The notes under the pieces are model-generated. The model had not been told where the DNA came from. It did not search any database and saw only the letters and a program-made list of their open reading frames with translations. Shown piece after piece: positions 25,467-39,845 of a stretch of 64,000 nt of DNA (position 1 is the first letter of the stretch; each line of letters opens with the position of its first letter). A program made the position numbers and the translations under genes. The stretch spans positions 10,624,013 through 10,688,012 of the forward strand of contig WMCF01000023.1 of assembly GCA_009792885.1 (NCBI GenBank). Direction: 5' to 3'. The DNA is from Eremophila alpestris peregrina (lineage: Eukaryota; Chordata; Aves; Passeriformes; Alaudidae).

Positions 25467-27654
25467 CATGCACCTCCAGACAAGGTTGGTCTATGAAGAG
25501 ATGAGATGAGGCATCCACTTCCTTCAAGTGTTTGAGAACAGGCCCAGTCAAAGACAAATCCCAGATAAATCCCCTGCAGCTAGGGCACAGATCCCAGCAC
25601 CCACCACACCAGGAGGGAACCCCTACATGAGCTGGTAGATGGCAGCAATTTACAGCTCACCAACAGCTCTGTGGTGCCTTCTGTACAGCCCTCCACAGCC
25701 TCTCTGAAGGCTGAAGAAGGCTCTGTGATTGAGAACTCCCCCAAGGCACAAGAAAGGCAGTGTCTGCTTAATCCTACACAAGAGCTGAGGGAACAACTCC
25801 TCACCCCATCCACAGGGCACCTGCCATGCCAGGGGCACACGGGGAAAAGCTGCAACAGCAGCACAAATGCTGCTATTGCCCAGAAACACCACAGATCTGG
25901 GTATGGACAAGAATCCCACCATGGAATGAGTGAGTAAGCATGTAACATGAGTTTCCTATGGATTTGAGAGTAGATGAACATGGTCTCTATACAACAAGAG
26001 ACTGAAGTCACAAACAGCAGCATCATGATCCCTTTGGACTCAAGATAAGGAGTAGCCCTAGACTATCTAAAGCCCTTGCCTGGTTAACTATTCCTTTAAC
26101 TATTCAGTTAAAGCTCTCTGAAGGCTGAGCAGCAGCCTAATGTTAGATAGCAAGATGTTAAGAGAGGAATAAATGCCATTTTGTTAAGGAAACTTTAGAG
26201 AAGAGTGACAGTTTTGATGATTCATTTTAAGGTTTCATCACTGGCAGGAAAGAGGAGAAGTCAGGTTACTTAACTGCTGTTAAGACAATTATCAAATGGA
26301 AGAGACCAGTGACTTGAAGAGAACATTGCAGTTCATAGCAAAATTCCACTGTGCTTTTCATTAGGTGTGTCCAATTACTTCCAGTATAAATTAGCTAAAC
26401 CGTTGAAAGCAGGTTTGCAGAAAATGAGTTTAATGCTATTATCAAGTGGGAAAAAAAGAAAACAAGGAAAGATTTGTTTCCCATGAAATAGTTACAAAAG
26501 TCTAAAGCTATGTTGGAAATCTCTCAGACACTGCAGAACCTTTCAGAATTCCCATCTGCTTCACTGGAAAGGTCCAGGATTCCACAGCAGCACTTGACGT
26601 TAACTTTGTGCAACAGTTCTAGGAATGAAAAGCAAGAACTTACTTTTCCTGTCAGCTCCAGTAAAGCTGACTTCAAAGTGCACTTTCAGGCTGCTGAGTA
26701 ACTGCAGATGCAGGCAGATGGCTCATAACTATCCTACCAAATTACTCACACTAATTGTTGCTAACAGAGTCATGCAAGCAGTATTGAAGCCCTCTCCCCA
26801 GTCCCACTGGGATAAGTCACCACTCATGTTGCAAACTAACAAGTCAGCACCTTCAATTAGGCCAGAGCACAAGTGAGGAACAGAAAACAGGAGTGATACC
26901 ATGCAACTCTACTCTTGGTACTCTCTGAAAGATTAGGCAATCCTGCTGAGTCAGACAAGCTCCTTCTAGAAAAACTCCTGTTTTTCTGTTGTCCTGACAT
27001 GCAGAAAGAGAGCCTCATCCTGTTTGTGACACTCAGCTCCAACAAAAGCAGAAATACATACATCAGCCTATTTGGATTAGGGGACTTTAAAAGCAGAACA
27101 CCCCAAAACCTTGAAACAGTGCTGTGCCCCCACACTTTGCATTTTGGTGGATGGGTGGAACCAGGCTGGGCACACAGCAGTGCAGGCTGAGCCATGCACA
27201 CATGAGTGAGATAGCAAGAGACACTAATGAAGCATTCAGGGTTTTCTCAGCCCATCCTGTCATTTGGTATAAGAATCACAGAGGAAACAGCTGCTCCTTA
27301 CCTGAACTGGGCATTGAAAATACTCAAGCTCCAACATTCAATGAGCACACACTTGCTCAAGCTTGCTGGTCATGAATTTAAGCCCTATATGTGATAAACT
27401 TCAGTTGTGGAGTCATGAACTAAAGTAAATGTTAAAAGCAAAAGTGAAGTAAAATATAAAAATGTTCAATAAAAATGTTCACAAGGAAATGGGCAGAATG
27501 ACCAGACAGGAGAAACTGAGACAAGCAGGTCAGAGAAGTGATATCTGCAGAATTATTTGCAATATTGAGACTTCACATACAAACACTAAAATCAGAAATT
27601 TACCCTCTCTGCAGGAAGATCAGACATCACATTTCTACTTAGTTCCACTTAATC

Positions 27655-27735
27655 TCACAACTATCATTTGGAATTGGACTAGATGATCATTGTAGGGTCC
27701 CTTCCAACTTAAATACTCTACTCTAATTCTCTTCC
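27655..27735 (+). mobile_element. CR1 LINE 3' end, short fragment
   Basis: It contains the CR1 3' signature GGACTAGATGATCATTG followed by TCCCTTCCAACTT, then degenerate ATTCT-like terminal repeats. Only about 80 bases remain. Confidence 0.75.
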
Positions 27736-30700
27736 ACTATGGTGATTGCCAGGCAAGGGAACCTGGGCACTTTCACAAGGCTGCACAAGATCACAGGATT
27801 ATTTTCCCCACTTGCAACTTTCTGGTTTTTTGAAATTTTTGATGTCCCACCAACCAGAAGGAGACTTCCAAGCTGTCACAACAGCCCCATTCTAATTGAA
27901 AGTTATTTTATTGCTTCAAGTTCTACACAGTGCAGAAGCTGCGTGAGCAGATTTGTGGATGGGGAAAAAAGTCTCAGGAATAACAGATCTGAGCATTAAA
28001 ATTAAAGTTCACTCAAGAAACATTGGCTATGAGGCAAAGGTGGAAGTAAGGTGAAGTTCACTATTACACTCATTTCTGTCCTTTTGATTCCTGTAGCATC
28101 TTTCATCTGATTGTCTAATGAAGAATCAGAGGAAACAACAAACTTGCATCCCCTAAAAAAAAACTCCTAATGAAGAGCAATCAGTTATTTTGGTGTCCAT
28201 TTGGTGGTTTTGCTCACTGCTCCCGTGATGCAGTGATACCTCAAACAATCCCAACCAAATCCACCAGATTTTTGGAAGCCTTAGCTCAAGAGACCTTGCA
28301 ACACCCCCGTGCGGTTAAAAAAAGGATCTTGGCTCATGCCACCCACCACTGAAACAGACACCCTGAGGCTGGGATGAAGCAGCTGTATGACACCACGCTG
28401 CAACACTTCACAGCATTTTAGGGTAGAAAGCAATTAACCTTTGGCTGAATCCCCCTAGCTCTAAGCTACAAAAGGAGTGTTTGTTCTGTTCTCTTCTCTA
28501 ACCCCCACCTCCCCCAGGGCTGCACGACTCTGGTGTTCTCATTAGCTCACTGCCCAGGCTGCTCTCTGGACCCTGAAATGGAGAACAACAGTTGTCATCA
28601 AATTAATAGGCTGTTTATCCAGATATTAGTTTTGTTTTTTCTTGCTTCTGCTCCAGAGTAGTGGCAGCTGATTCCAGTAAAATTAGGGCGAGGTTGTAGG
28701 GCATTGTTTCTGTTTGGACAGTAAACACACTGGAGCTGAGATGTACTTGAGGCCTCAGATGTACTTTAAAGCAAATTAAGGGAATTTGGGCAAGGTCCCC
28801 TTTACAGGCATGAAGAGAGTAACTACTTCAGCTGAGGGAAGGTGTACTTTCAGCCCTTTACTGTTTCTTTCTGGGTTTGATTGGAATTTAATCCTATTTT
28901 CTGTACTTACACAGAATCTTCATCCTCATGTCCTGCCCTAAGACAGAGCTTCCCAGGATCCAACTCTGACAGTGACATAATGGAAGCCTGGAAATCCCCC
29001 CAAAGCCAAATATCCCTTCGATTTTTAACTCCTGAATTAGCATCCTCTATAGCACAGGCAAAAATTGAATTAATTATAACATCTGAAGGCAGTCAAGCAA
29101 AGATTTGGGAATATAATCTGTGTGTGATCCCTTGACTTCACTCTGAACACATATTTCCAACTTCATTTGCTGCTTATCAGCTTCACTCCATTGGTCTTCC
29201 CCACCCTTCCATAACAAAGCATGTCCTTAAACAGACACAGGTGTCAACTGCACCACTCCAGCCACTCTGACACCTCCATTTGGATGCATGTTTCTGACAT
29301 GAAGCTGTACCAGAGATGCTCTGCTCTGAGCCATCGGAAATGGGAAGCTGAGGCTCTGGAGCACTGGGCAAGCACAGCCAGAGCAGCAACAGCCTGTGGA
29401 CTTCAAGGGGAGGGTACAAAGCCAGCCTGACACAGGGGTAACAAAGCTGGTGCTCTGCTGGGCTCCTTCAGGAGTGGTCTTTCCAGCAAGCTTCAGGCAC
29501 AGCCAAGACCTGTGTGGTCATTGAACCTGCAAGTCCACACCCTCTCTAAGTGGGTGGAAGGAGCAATCCCATTGCAGATCCTCAGCCCCAGGCCAATATC
29601 TGTTTTCCTACCTTTTGTTTCCTTCACCTGCCTGACACGAGACCTTTCACCAGCCCTTTCCAAACAAGTGTTCTCAGCTGAGGTGTTGTGAGAGTACAAC
29701 TGGCTATAATGTGACACCTTCCCACTCCTGTCCTGGGTCTGGTGTCACATTCAAACATGAGTGTTACACTCATCTTTTCCAGTGCCTGAGGTCAACATTT
29801 TGCTTTGGTTACCTACAGAAAAGGCTGCTGCAAAAGCTCCTTCTGCAGGTAAACAAGAAGTCAGAAAACAAAATTAGTCAAAGCACTGCTTTTCCTAAGG
29901 CCAGCCTCCCTGGAGCAGGCAGGAAAAGGGAGGCTGCATCAGCAGATACCCTGCTAGTGGGCTTAAAGGGGAAGGAATCCATAAAACCTCCTGGCATTCC
30001 AGCAGCCTGGGTACCCAGGATCACTTTCACAGTTTAGGAAACAGTTTCATCTCAACCCCCACAAACTGACCTTGGCAGAACATTGAAAGTTTGCACATAA
30101 CAGCCATGTTTGTGCTATGAGTAATCCAGTCCTCTTAGCTAATGCTCCATTTTGCTGGTGGAACAAAATATCTTCTTATCATGTGAACTACATCACATTA
30201 AAATATATTTATGAGAATCTCCTAAGTCCACTTAACGAGATCCTTCTGCCAATGGATTTCAAAAATTTTGTGCATCTTCATGTCTTTCCTACATAATTTT
30301 CTGTTTTAGACATGATCACATTTTTCCAATACACCAGAAGCAAAGCACACGTGCTCAGGCTGAAACAACAACCTATGCTGGACATTAAATGGGGGAGTCT
30401 CTTCTTCAGAAATAACCCAACATGAATCTTTTGATTAACCACAGCTCAGTGAAAAACAAGATATATACATATCTCAACAACATATATGGTCTTAGAGTAA
30501 TATCTTCCTTTTGCTTTTCCATTTATTGAGCTTAATGTACACGTTCAGAGCTAATCCCATCCATCAGCAGTCCAGGTTAGAGACCCACTAACACCTGAAC
30601 ATGAACATGACAGGAGACTATTGCCTGCTGCTGGCCAGCAAGGGAAGGAACAGCACACTGGGACAGCCAGGAGTGGGAAGTGTTGCTTCCACACTTACTC

Positions 30701-30781
30701 TCTTTGCCAGTCAGCTGGGTGAAAACATGAGACTACGGCATTTAGGAGTTTGTAGCTAAATTGCATTTCTGTTTTTCATTC

Positions 30782-30849
30782 ATTTTGTGTTCCAACATAA
30801 CTACCATAGTTAAGCTGGAACACAAAATTAGTTGTTACTGTAGTTATGT
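30782..30849. repeat. Interlocking inverted repeats
   Basis: ATTTTGTGTTCCA (30,782-30,794) pairs with 30,816-30,828. ACATAACTAC in its loop (30,795-30,804) pairs with GTAGTTATGT at 30,840-30,849 outside it. Arms are perfect at 13 and 10 bp. Confidence 0.85.
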
Positions 30850-33800
30850 TGGTAGTTACAGCAACTCTTCAAAAGAAAGAGGCTGACCTTACACAGACTT
30901 AAGCAAGCAGAGAGGAAATTCAGGAGTCTCATCCTATAAATGCTCCAAGATGGCACATCAATGCTCTGCACTTTATCTATTGAAGAAAAAACAACCTCAG
31001 AAAGTAATCCATGCCAATTCCATGAAAATTAGGTCAGGTACCTTACCTGTATTAGTCACCTTGTAATCAGTTCAGAAGCACTCTGAGATAAAAGTTTCTG
31101 GAAATAAGAACAAATGAACTTGGCCAAAGAAGCTGTAACTTGAGGGGTGGGAGCAGAGTGAAATACTTCAAAGCTAATGAGGAGTTTGGATCCAGTGGAA
31201 GAGAGATGCCAGCATTTCTAATGAGTCAAGGTGCCCATTTTTAGTGCAGTTGGACCAGGTAACATGAACAGTTATAATTCACTTACATTTAAAAGTCTGA
31301 AGAGAGAGCCTCTTAGAGCCAGTGAGAAGCTGGCTTTGCCACAGCTAGATGCTGAAGGAAGCAAAAGCATGAAGGACAGATTGAAGTCATGGTATGTCTT
31401 TGAAGTTCTTGGGCCATTTGGCATTAGAGGGATCTGCAGACAAAGGGAGAAATAATGCTTTAAGAAATGTGTGACAGCCAAGTTCATATAGCTCCTGGCT
31501 TTGTAAGTTCTCACAGAACCAAGCACATTCACATGCATTAAAGGGTGGCCATACCTTTGGCTGCATTAAAGCCATGCTGATTTGTACTGATAATATTTGT
31601 GGGCAGTCCTTTTCTCCTGCCTCTTTCATGCAGACATTCCAATATAATGAACCATACTAAGCAGATCATGGGTAGATGTTTCCAACCATATCTAAGGCTT
31701 TGCCTTCCAAAATGTCATTCACTGTGCCATGAATTCAGAAGTGCAGGAGCACCTTGCATAGGCTGAGTGTGCTCTCTCTCACAAAGAATTGGGGATCCAT
31801 GGGCACAAAGACAGGAGCTGATGTGATGATGAGAAAGTTAAAGGTGACTGACATTGGGAACATTCCAGGTAAGGACAAGGTCAGCAGTCCTCAGACAGTG
31901 GACACAGCCTAAAACCATGGCCCAGTCTATGCCTGCCCAGTGCAGACAGAGGGGCAGGCTGTGCCCAGGGGGGCTGAGGGCTGAGCAGCTGCACACACCA
32001 CCCTGAGCTTCTGCAGCTTTCAGGCTGACATCATGCAACTGCAGCTTTTCAGGATGGAAACAGGACAACTCCCGATGGTTACTCATGTCCAAGTCAATGC
32101 AAAGAAAAGAAAAAACATGCTCTGTTCTTGTTGTCCCTGTACAAACAGTGAGTGTGGGTGTGGATACATCACTAAAAACCTGGAGCTGAAGAATGGCCAT
32201 CTACAGGCAGGGCTGTAGAGGGAATTTACTCCTCTGGAGCAGAAAGGAAAGGCACAGCTCAGAGGCATCCCAAAAACAGTGCAGCAGGCATTCTGCACTA
32301 CCTCTGCTCCCTCCACACACACAGCACAGCACACAGGCTTCCCCAGCCCTTCCCCTCCCAGACACAAGTCAGCTTTTTGCTGCTGCAAAGAGAAAGAGGG
32401 AAGCAAACTAAGAAGAAATGCACTCAGCCCAGTGTTAGCTGGCAATGCTGAGTGAGAGAATGAGTATGAAGCATGAACTGAAATCCCACTGTGCAATAAC
32501 TGACTGACAAGCCCCTGGAAGCTCCATAAAGTGTCCTTTCATTCTTGCCTGCCCTCGGATGGGCAGGTGCAGGCAGTGAGGCAGGAGTGCAGAAAGAAAC
32601 TCTTAGCCCTCCAGACAGTGTAGTCTCCAAAGCTGATATTATGGCCAAACAGCACAAGCCATAAGCCAGCCCTTCCCTGTCTGTCATCGTTCCTGCCTTA
32701 TTGTCCTGGGCTTTGCTTTGTTCTCTGGGAGCAGGCATGCTGCAGTTCTCAGGCACATGCCAGCACAGGCGCTGGCGTGCTGCCCACCCTAAGCACCGTG
32801 CAGGCAGGATGGCGCCGCCGAAATTTAAAACAATATTTAATGTTTTACATCACTGCAGGCCTGCAGATTATTTTCTAAAGCCATGAAGCAACAGTGGATC
32901 AGTATGTGGTGTGTTAATGCTGCACAAGGAAATAATGCATGAGGGGGAGAGATTAAGAGGGAGCATTCGAGATTGCAGTTGGCATTAGCTATAGGGTAAC
33001 ACAGGGCATGGGATGACCTGTTCATCCCAGGCTCCACAGTGCATTTAGCAGTGGACTCCAAGAAGAACACATATATAAGAAAAGCCTGCCCTAAAAGCAG
33101 ACAGTTTCACTTTTCTAGTTCTACCCACCCAAACCTTTGAGGAAAAACTTCTTCAGGAACTGCTTAGGGAATAGAAATGTTAAATATTGCTTTCAGAGCA
33201 GAGGACACAGACCTAAAGTGAAAACCTCAAATGCAAGTCTGCCTCTCATGTACAAGAAAAAAATCAACAGAATGGACAGGGAATGATCCTCTCTGGTTGA
33301 TGACATACCACAGACTTCAGGATTATACACACAGAGAATCAGTGGATCATTCTTTCTGCTACTAGTGTTAGACATCACCTTAAGGACCTGAGAAAACAAC
33401 GTAGCTTTGAAGTGATTAAGATAGGGGTATAAAATATAAGAATTCAATAATGGTATTATGAAGAAAATACGCTACATTTCTTAATCAGGAAAAAGTTGGC
33501 TCAGACCAAATGGGGATATCTTGACACTGTCTGCCCAGCTCTATTTTCTTGTTCAGTGATCTACTTCGTTATGAAATTAATTTTGCAGGATTAGTGGTAA
33601 GTCCTTTTTTGTTGCCTTATATTTGGCATTCATGAGGAGACAGCAAGGACTGTAACTTCATTTCCAGAACAGAAGCCTGACAATATAACAAGAATTTGTC
33701 CAAGATGAATTGGGGGGTTTCACTGACCTCAGAGTCTGGTGACACTTTAAAAATACTCAAACACTCAAAAAATACTGCAATTTAAAAAGCCACCATTTGC

Positions 33801-34660
33801 ACACCAACTGCTTAGTAGGCACTGAGAGCTTGAGATTATCCCACAAAGATGAGGAGCTGACAAAAACAGAGGTTAGCATCTTCGGCACATGAGCAACCAC
33901 CTCCAAAATCCAAATGCCTTGGCTGTGTTCAGATCCTAATACAAGTACAAGTTGTTCTTGCCATGGTGACTATCCCTTTTCCATAGAGTCCTTCAAGAAG
34001 GCACTGAGGATTTAGCACTGGCTATCAGGTTGCAGTCACTGACCAGAAGTGACTGAGCATGCCATGAACATGAGATCCAGCAGGGAGAAACATCCAGTCC
34101 TTCCCTGGAAGTGGGCACTGGCAGCAGAGCAGCTTAACTCTGTACCAAAAATCTTGGCTTCAAAGAAAGCCTGAGTGAACTTAAGAGCATTTAATCTGCA
34201 CTTATCCTAAACTCAAGTAATGTTGGGCCAGGTTTGTCTGGGAGAGTCTTCCCAGCTTATCTGGAGGTGTCCATCCTGCCCCAACCCCATTATTCCTTTT
34301 CAGTGTAAAAAAACATTTCACATGCGTGGGAATGCATATACTGGTTACTGTGGTCATTCTTATCAGGTTTTCCACTTCACATCCTTCATTCGGTGGTCAG
34401 AACTATTTTTGGATGCAGAAACTTTAATTCAAACCCTCCTTCTGTTCTGCCAGGCCCACAGGAGAGCATCAACAACTTTGTGACATGAATGCTAACTCTG
34501 ATGGACACATGTAAAGAGGTGGGGATGCCCACAATCCCTTCCTCTTGGAGCTGCACATGACTTCTGAATTTTACCTTGCTAATTAAAAAGCAAAAAAACC
34601 CAAGAAAAACAAATAAACAAACAAAACCAAACAAGACCCCAGATTTCATGCTGTTACTTC

Positions 34661-34679
34661 AAAAAAAAAAAAAAAAAAA
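34661..34679. repeat. Poly(A) tract
   Basis: Nineteen A's follow an A/C-rich stretch. I see no gene-derived sequence upstream and no target-site duplication, so this is not called a retrocopy. Confidence 0.85.
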
Positions 34680-36802
34680 GAGAAATTAAAAATACCTGGA
34701 ATTGAAGAAGCTTATTGGTCTTGGAACACATTAATGCTTTCTTCATTCTCTAAAGACTTTTCTGCACCCAAATGATTTTGTCTTGCCTGTACAGCCATCA
34801 AACAGAAGAAAAATAACCAATTGTTTGCACTACTCTGATTTTCAGCAGAAGTCTGCACAAGAAAATTGTCCCCATGTACATTTCCCATCACTTTTCCTCT
34901 TGGAAGAAGACTGAATATTGCAGTGACCTTCTCTGCTTAGTTACAGTAGTGTAGCAAAACACATTTCTGAAGTTACCTGTGTCCTCCTAAGGGTCATTAC
35001 CTCACATGTAGTGCAACTGTTTTTCTTTCTGCACTGAACTATTCTATTTTACTTAATAGCATTTTCCATTTATTTCTCTTTGGGACTCCCAAAATTTGCT
35101 GGATACAAAAATGCATCTAAAAGCTGTGCTCCAGAGACCTACACCCTCCCTATGACTCTAAGATTATTTCCTCTAAAATTTGATAGGGAGATGTGGACTA
35201 CTTTGTAGTGTGATCCATTTCAACTGTTCTAGCAAGGTAGGTAATCCTATACAGTCCCAGTTTTATAAAAATCCAGGCAATTTGAATTAATAGCATAAAA
35301 GTATAGCACTTGCCATAAACATGGAACAGTTGCTTTATTGCACTTGTCAAATGCATTCCTCTCTTTGGTCACAGTTATGGTCAAAGAATTTAACAAAAAA
35401 TTAACAAGCCATTCTCAATAAAAAGGAGCTCAAAAAAAGTCAAAGCTGGAGAAAGCATCACATACCCTACATATTTGAACTCTTATGGCTTTTTCAGCCT
35501 CTTTCTCACTCTTAGTTCCACAAGTTTCTTGTAAGCACCATCCCTTGTTCAATACAAATTCAAGTGGAAAGGACAGCAGAGAGGTGTCAACTCTGAGAAA
35601 AGAGAGTGGATTCTGCACACAGGATAAAGATCTGCCCTATTTCTCAGACAGGAACAGAAAGGCAGACAGCATTGCCCAGGTCATTAACCTAGCTGGCTCA
35701 TCCTGTACACAGCCATCTGCCCACAGCTTATCCCAGGTGTCCAAGGGGAGCCTGAGAGCTGCCGTGCCCACACACAGCACGGCCAGAGCAGACAAATCCT
35801 GCAGCACTGCTGGCCCTCCACCCTCACCGTGCTGCCAAGCCTCACCACCCAGCAAACACTTCAAAAATGTCTAAAAACTTTTATTTTATAGCAGCAAAGG
35901 ACAACATTTAACAGAAAGAAATATCTAACACCATATTTAGAAAATAAACCCCTTTATTTCAAAGGGCTACAAGCGAGCTGAGAAATTCACGTGTCTGCTA
36001 CAATAGAACAGCTTGACAGACCCACCATAAAACAAACAATTTACCATTTTGATGTGGCATGGTGGCAGTAGGAAGCATAATTTTATCTGCTTTCTCTGCA
36101 GTGACCTCTGACCCCGTGCATCATAATTTGAGAAGCAGCTGTGAGCTCAGAGCCCCAAGACCCTGCTCGTTCCTGCCTGCCGGGCACGGCGAGTGTCACT
36201 CCGGTGTCACTGCCGGTGGTTAGCACCGCCACCGAGGGGGCTGCCAGGGCAACACCCACTGCCCCCTGCCTGAGACAGGTGCACACAACCCTGTCACATC
36301 CCACACACGTGTGCTTGGGGCTCGTTACCACTGCTGTCATCAAAGCAGACCATCGTCGGCAAGTGCAACATCACACAGGAGACTCCCGGCAGCTGGAATT
36401 CAACATCTGACTGGTGCCCGTCAAAGGCTGATTTTTTTCCAGAAGTGTGGCAGGAACAGTTTAAAGATAACACTGAGGCTAGAGCAAAAGCTGCTGGAGG
36501 AATCTTTTTTGTCCTCAAATAGAAAAATAAAATATCCCCTTAAGAAAACTAATTTGAGGTCAGCAATAGTGTTTCTTTTCAAGTCTGCCACAGGCAGAAC
36601 TATTCGTTGTATGCAAAGTAAAAAAGTAATAATATAGCAACGTTGCATGAAGGTTTTACTGAAAACTAAAAGTTTAAGAACAAGCATCCAATATTTGCCA
36701 GTCATGGTTGTATTTCAGTAATCCTGCAGGCCCAGGGGTCCACATGAAGCCCTGAACACTGCAGTTACTTGAGAAAGGGAATCTCCATCACATTAGCAGT
36801 TT

Positions 36803-36928
36803 GGCCCCAATCCAAGAAAGCACTTAAGCATGTGCTTAACTTTAAGCACATGAGTGCTCCCACCCACATAAAAGGACCACTTATTCACTGAAAATTAAGC
36901 ATCTGCAGAAATACTTTCCTGTATCAGC
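36803..36928. mobile_element. Ancient palindromic mini-element (MITE-like)
   Basis: GGCCCCAATCC...AAAGCACTTAAGCATGTGC...TTTAAGCACATGAGTG is followed by a degenerate inverted half: CCACTTATTCAC, TTAAGCATCTG, ATACTTTCCTGTATCAG. I recall this self-complementary sequence as widely dispersed in turtles, crocodilians and birds. I do not remember its database name with certainty. Confidence 0.65.
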
Positions 36929-39845
36929 TTCTTTGCTGAGTATCTTACAGGATTATACCCTATCAAGTGACTCCCTGGAAAAAGAAAAAAACCCACCACC
37001 ACCTAAACAGAAGTCGACTTCAGGCAGGATTGCCGATTGCCAGGGGCTGCCTCAGCACATGTGGCACTGGGCTTTGGAGCCCCACGTCCTCCCCAGCTCT
37101 CACAACAGCTGCACAGCAGCGAGGAGCCTCTCCTGAGGCCAGCACGTGTTCAGAGCTGCTGCCTCAGCCTTTGCCTTCTGGTTCTAAAAAAAGTCGTGTA
37201 AAAGCTATTGCCCCTGACCAAAGGCTTGCCTGCTTCTCTGAAGGCTGGGATGCAAAAGCACAGACCTGCCACAAGGCATTGCACTGCTTACATAAGGTGA
37301 GAGTTGCTGCCAGTTAACACCAACAAGGTGTTAGGATGATAACAGCAATCTACTACCGGCTGGTTGCTTTGTATCAATCCCTAAAGACCTTAAATTATAT
37401 TTAGAGGGAGGTGGTGAGGGGCTAAGGGCAGCTCAGGAATTAATGTATATGGGTAGAGAGTAAGGCAGTAAAAACCAATTCTAAGCAGGCAGTGGAAAAA
37501 AATTGTGTCATGTCTCCCACATGCATTTTTGGAAGGTCATCACCATCACAAATGCTAGCTATGGTTCAGGCTCCCACAGCAGAGTAATACTCATCAATCA
37601 TCCTCATCAGTTAGAAATGACTCACAGGGATAGATTAGATACTCTGTAAGAAAAGTCCATGGCCAAACACCCTGAAGCCCTTCCAGGATGTGAGTACTTA
37701 CACCTCCCTCTTGCATGCTGGACCTCCTTCCTTGGGAAAGCAATTGTGAGTGCTGAAGGCCCAACCCTTTCAGTAGGAGCAACTGGGGAAACTGCAGGCT
37801 CAGTTTTGTGTTTCACAAAAACCCCTTGCCTTAATGCTACAAATAAACCCTAAGGTTATCACGACTATTAAAGAGTGTGGAATTGAACCCAACCTGAAGC
37901 CAGAGCATAAACAGTACTCAGCCCAATTTAAGGGAAAGCAAATGCTCCCAATTCTGCACCAAGCTGTGCAAGAGGCTGCCCCTGAGCAGAGAATTTGAGT
38001 CATCTGTACAATGTGGCCACCCAGCACGCAGGTCTCCTACCTGCTGCTGCACACCAAGGCACACCCAGGTGCAGGATGCAGCACAGGCACCTGTCAGCCC
38101 TGTGATTTGTGACCCCTGTGACAGGGGCGGCCACAGACGCTCTTTACAGCCGGTGTCACTGCTGGCTGTGTGTGTTCTGTGTGTTCCAGCTGCTGCTGCT
38201 GCTGCTGGAGAGCACTTTCCTCACCCAGTCACATCAAAGGCTGCACCGACACAAACACATGAGTTTTACAAGTCACTCAGCTGTGTAATATAACAAAGGT
38301 GTACCTGGGATGCTCCTTAACATTTCTCTTGCCATGGCCCACATTGGCATCAGCTTGTGCGAGGATTAAGATCTGGGAGACAGGATCTACCAGTGTTGGT
38401 GGGTGACTTTAAACAAGGCTTAGGAAGTGGTTTTGAATGCACACACAAGGCTGAGCCATTGTTCCTAATCAGCTTTCCATTGCCAACTGAAAGCAACTGA
38501 GCTTTTTTTGCTACCTAATCAGATACACAGACATGCTGATGCATGAGGTGTGAGTTGAAGAGCAGGCTGAAGGGAATACAACAAAAGCCAAGGTACTGTG
38601 CATCACTATTTTCCTGTGTCTCATAGCTTCCAAGTTTCCCAGCAAATATGACAACCATTTCCACATCTGACTATTTCATTTTGAAAGAAATGCAAGCTAG
38701 ACTTAACTATTTTCTTTCCATATGTGTCTGGTAGATATATTTATCATCAAGAGATTCTTCTCCTCCTCTTCCCCCCACTTAACAGCTCTTGACATTGTGT
38801 GGCCCCTCCATACCAGCATATTGTTTGTGCTTTTGGCAAGACCCTGCTTTAAAGTATGACATGTTTATGTAAGAGGCATTGATGGCTAACACAGGCTTCA
38901 GCTCAGTAGGGCATTTGGGATGGTGTCAGCGAGGAATGCTCTCCCCTGATTTATGAGCATGTTATAGTTATTCAGGTGGAGTGGCAGGACCTGGCAGTAA
39001 GCACCAGCGTACAGATCAAATGTGTTTTAAGTTCACAGATCAGGCTGAGGTGCTGCCAATCGCCACGGGGTTGTGGCAGGGGAAACTAAGCCCTCAGTTT
39101 TTAAAAAGCAAGCAGTCTCTGAAGACAAGGAGTTGCCTTCAATCTTAAGCCTTACTAACCAAAATCTTAGAATCCTGCTCTGCAATTTCATGATGGCATA
39201 TATGCAGATTCAGAGACAGATGTTTATGGTAGCCTACAAGACTGACTTAACACACCAATCTTTTTGCAAGACAAGTCTGATTCACTTGGCTGTTTCCAGA
39301 TTCTTAAGCACTTGAACAAAGTTCTTCAACTTTCTCTCTTTTAATCTCCTTTATTTATAATAGGTAGAGGTTGAAGAGATGTCCTTTTGAGGCGCATGAC
39401 TGAAGTGCTCATATTTATAAGCCCATTCAACTCTACACTATGCCCCCTAATAAAAACATGGTTCCCCAGCAGCCAAACCCCATCCCCAGTGTTTGCCAGC
39501 ATCCTTTCTACTCAGGGTGCTTATTTAACATCTTCAACTCTCAATTAAATCAGTTCCCCTCATTTCCTTCACTGTTTGAATAGCTTTGCAGTTTGCTCAC
39601 ATCTGCAGTTTGCACCTTGAATTAGGACATTCAATTTCATGTTTCCCTTTTGCTGTTACACCTTCCTCAGATATGATCAATTTGGCAACACAACTCTGCA
39701 AACCTGCTCATATAGAAAAACCTATGCTGAATTAGTCTATCTCCCATGAAGTAACAGGAGTGCAAGTCCTTCAGTTTTGTAAGGAGGAGGGGGAAAAAGG
39801 CAGAAAAACAAGTGCTTCTCAGCATTTTTCAAACACTAAAGAACT
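36929..39845. other. Non-coding, 2.9 kb, no gene seen
   Basis: Unique sequence with a short CTG run at 38.2 kb. No exon could be supported. Confidence 0.6.
38190..38209. repeat. (CTG)n microsatellite
   Basis: A short run of about six CTG units lies within otherwise unique sequence. Confidence 0.85.

Larger units (their letters stand above)
19133..27654. other. Non-coding, 8.5 kb, no gene seen
   Basis: Unique sequence with twin hairpins at 22.8 kb and a T/G tract at 25.4 kb. No repeat family I recognise is present. Confidence 0.6.
27736..36802. other. Non-coding, 9.1 kb, no gene seen
   Basis: Unique sequence with interlocking inverted repeats at 30.8 kb, a small CpG cluster with GGCGCCGCCG near 32,808-32,822, a 19-A tract at 34.7 kb and a second CpG cluster at about 36,160-36,240. 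No exon could be supported. Confidence 0.6.

Noticed and set aside
34550..34680. Poly(A) tract as the end of a processed retrocopy
   Set aside because: No gene-like sequence precedes it, and no target-site duplication was found.
36190..38165. Shared CCGGTGTCACTG at about 36.2 and 38.15 kb as a duplicated element
   Set aside because: The match is only about 12 bases and does not extend, so it is likely coincidence.
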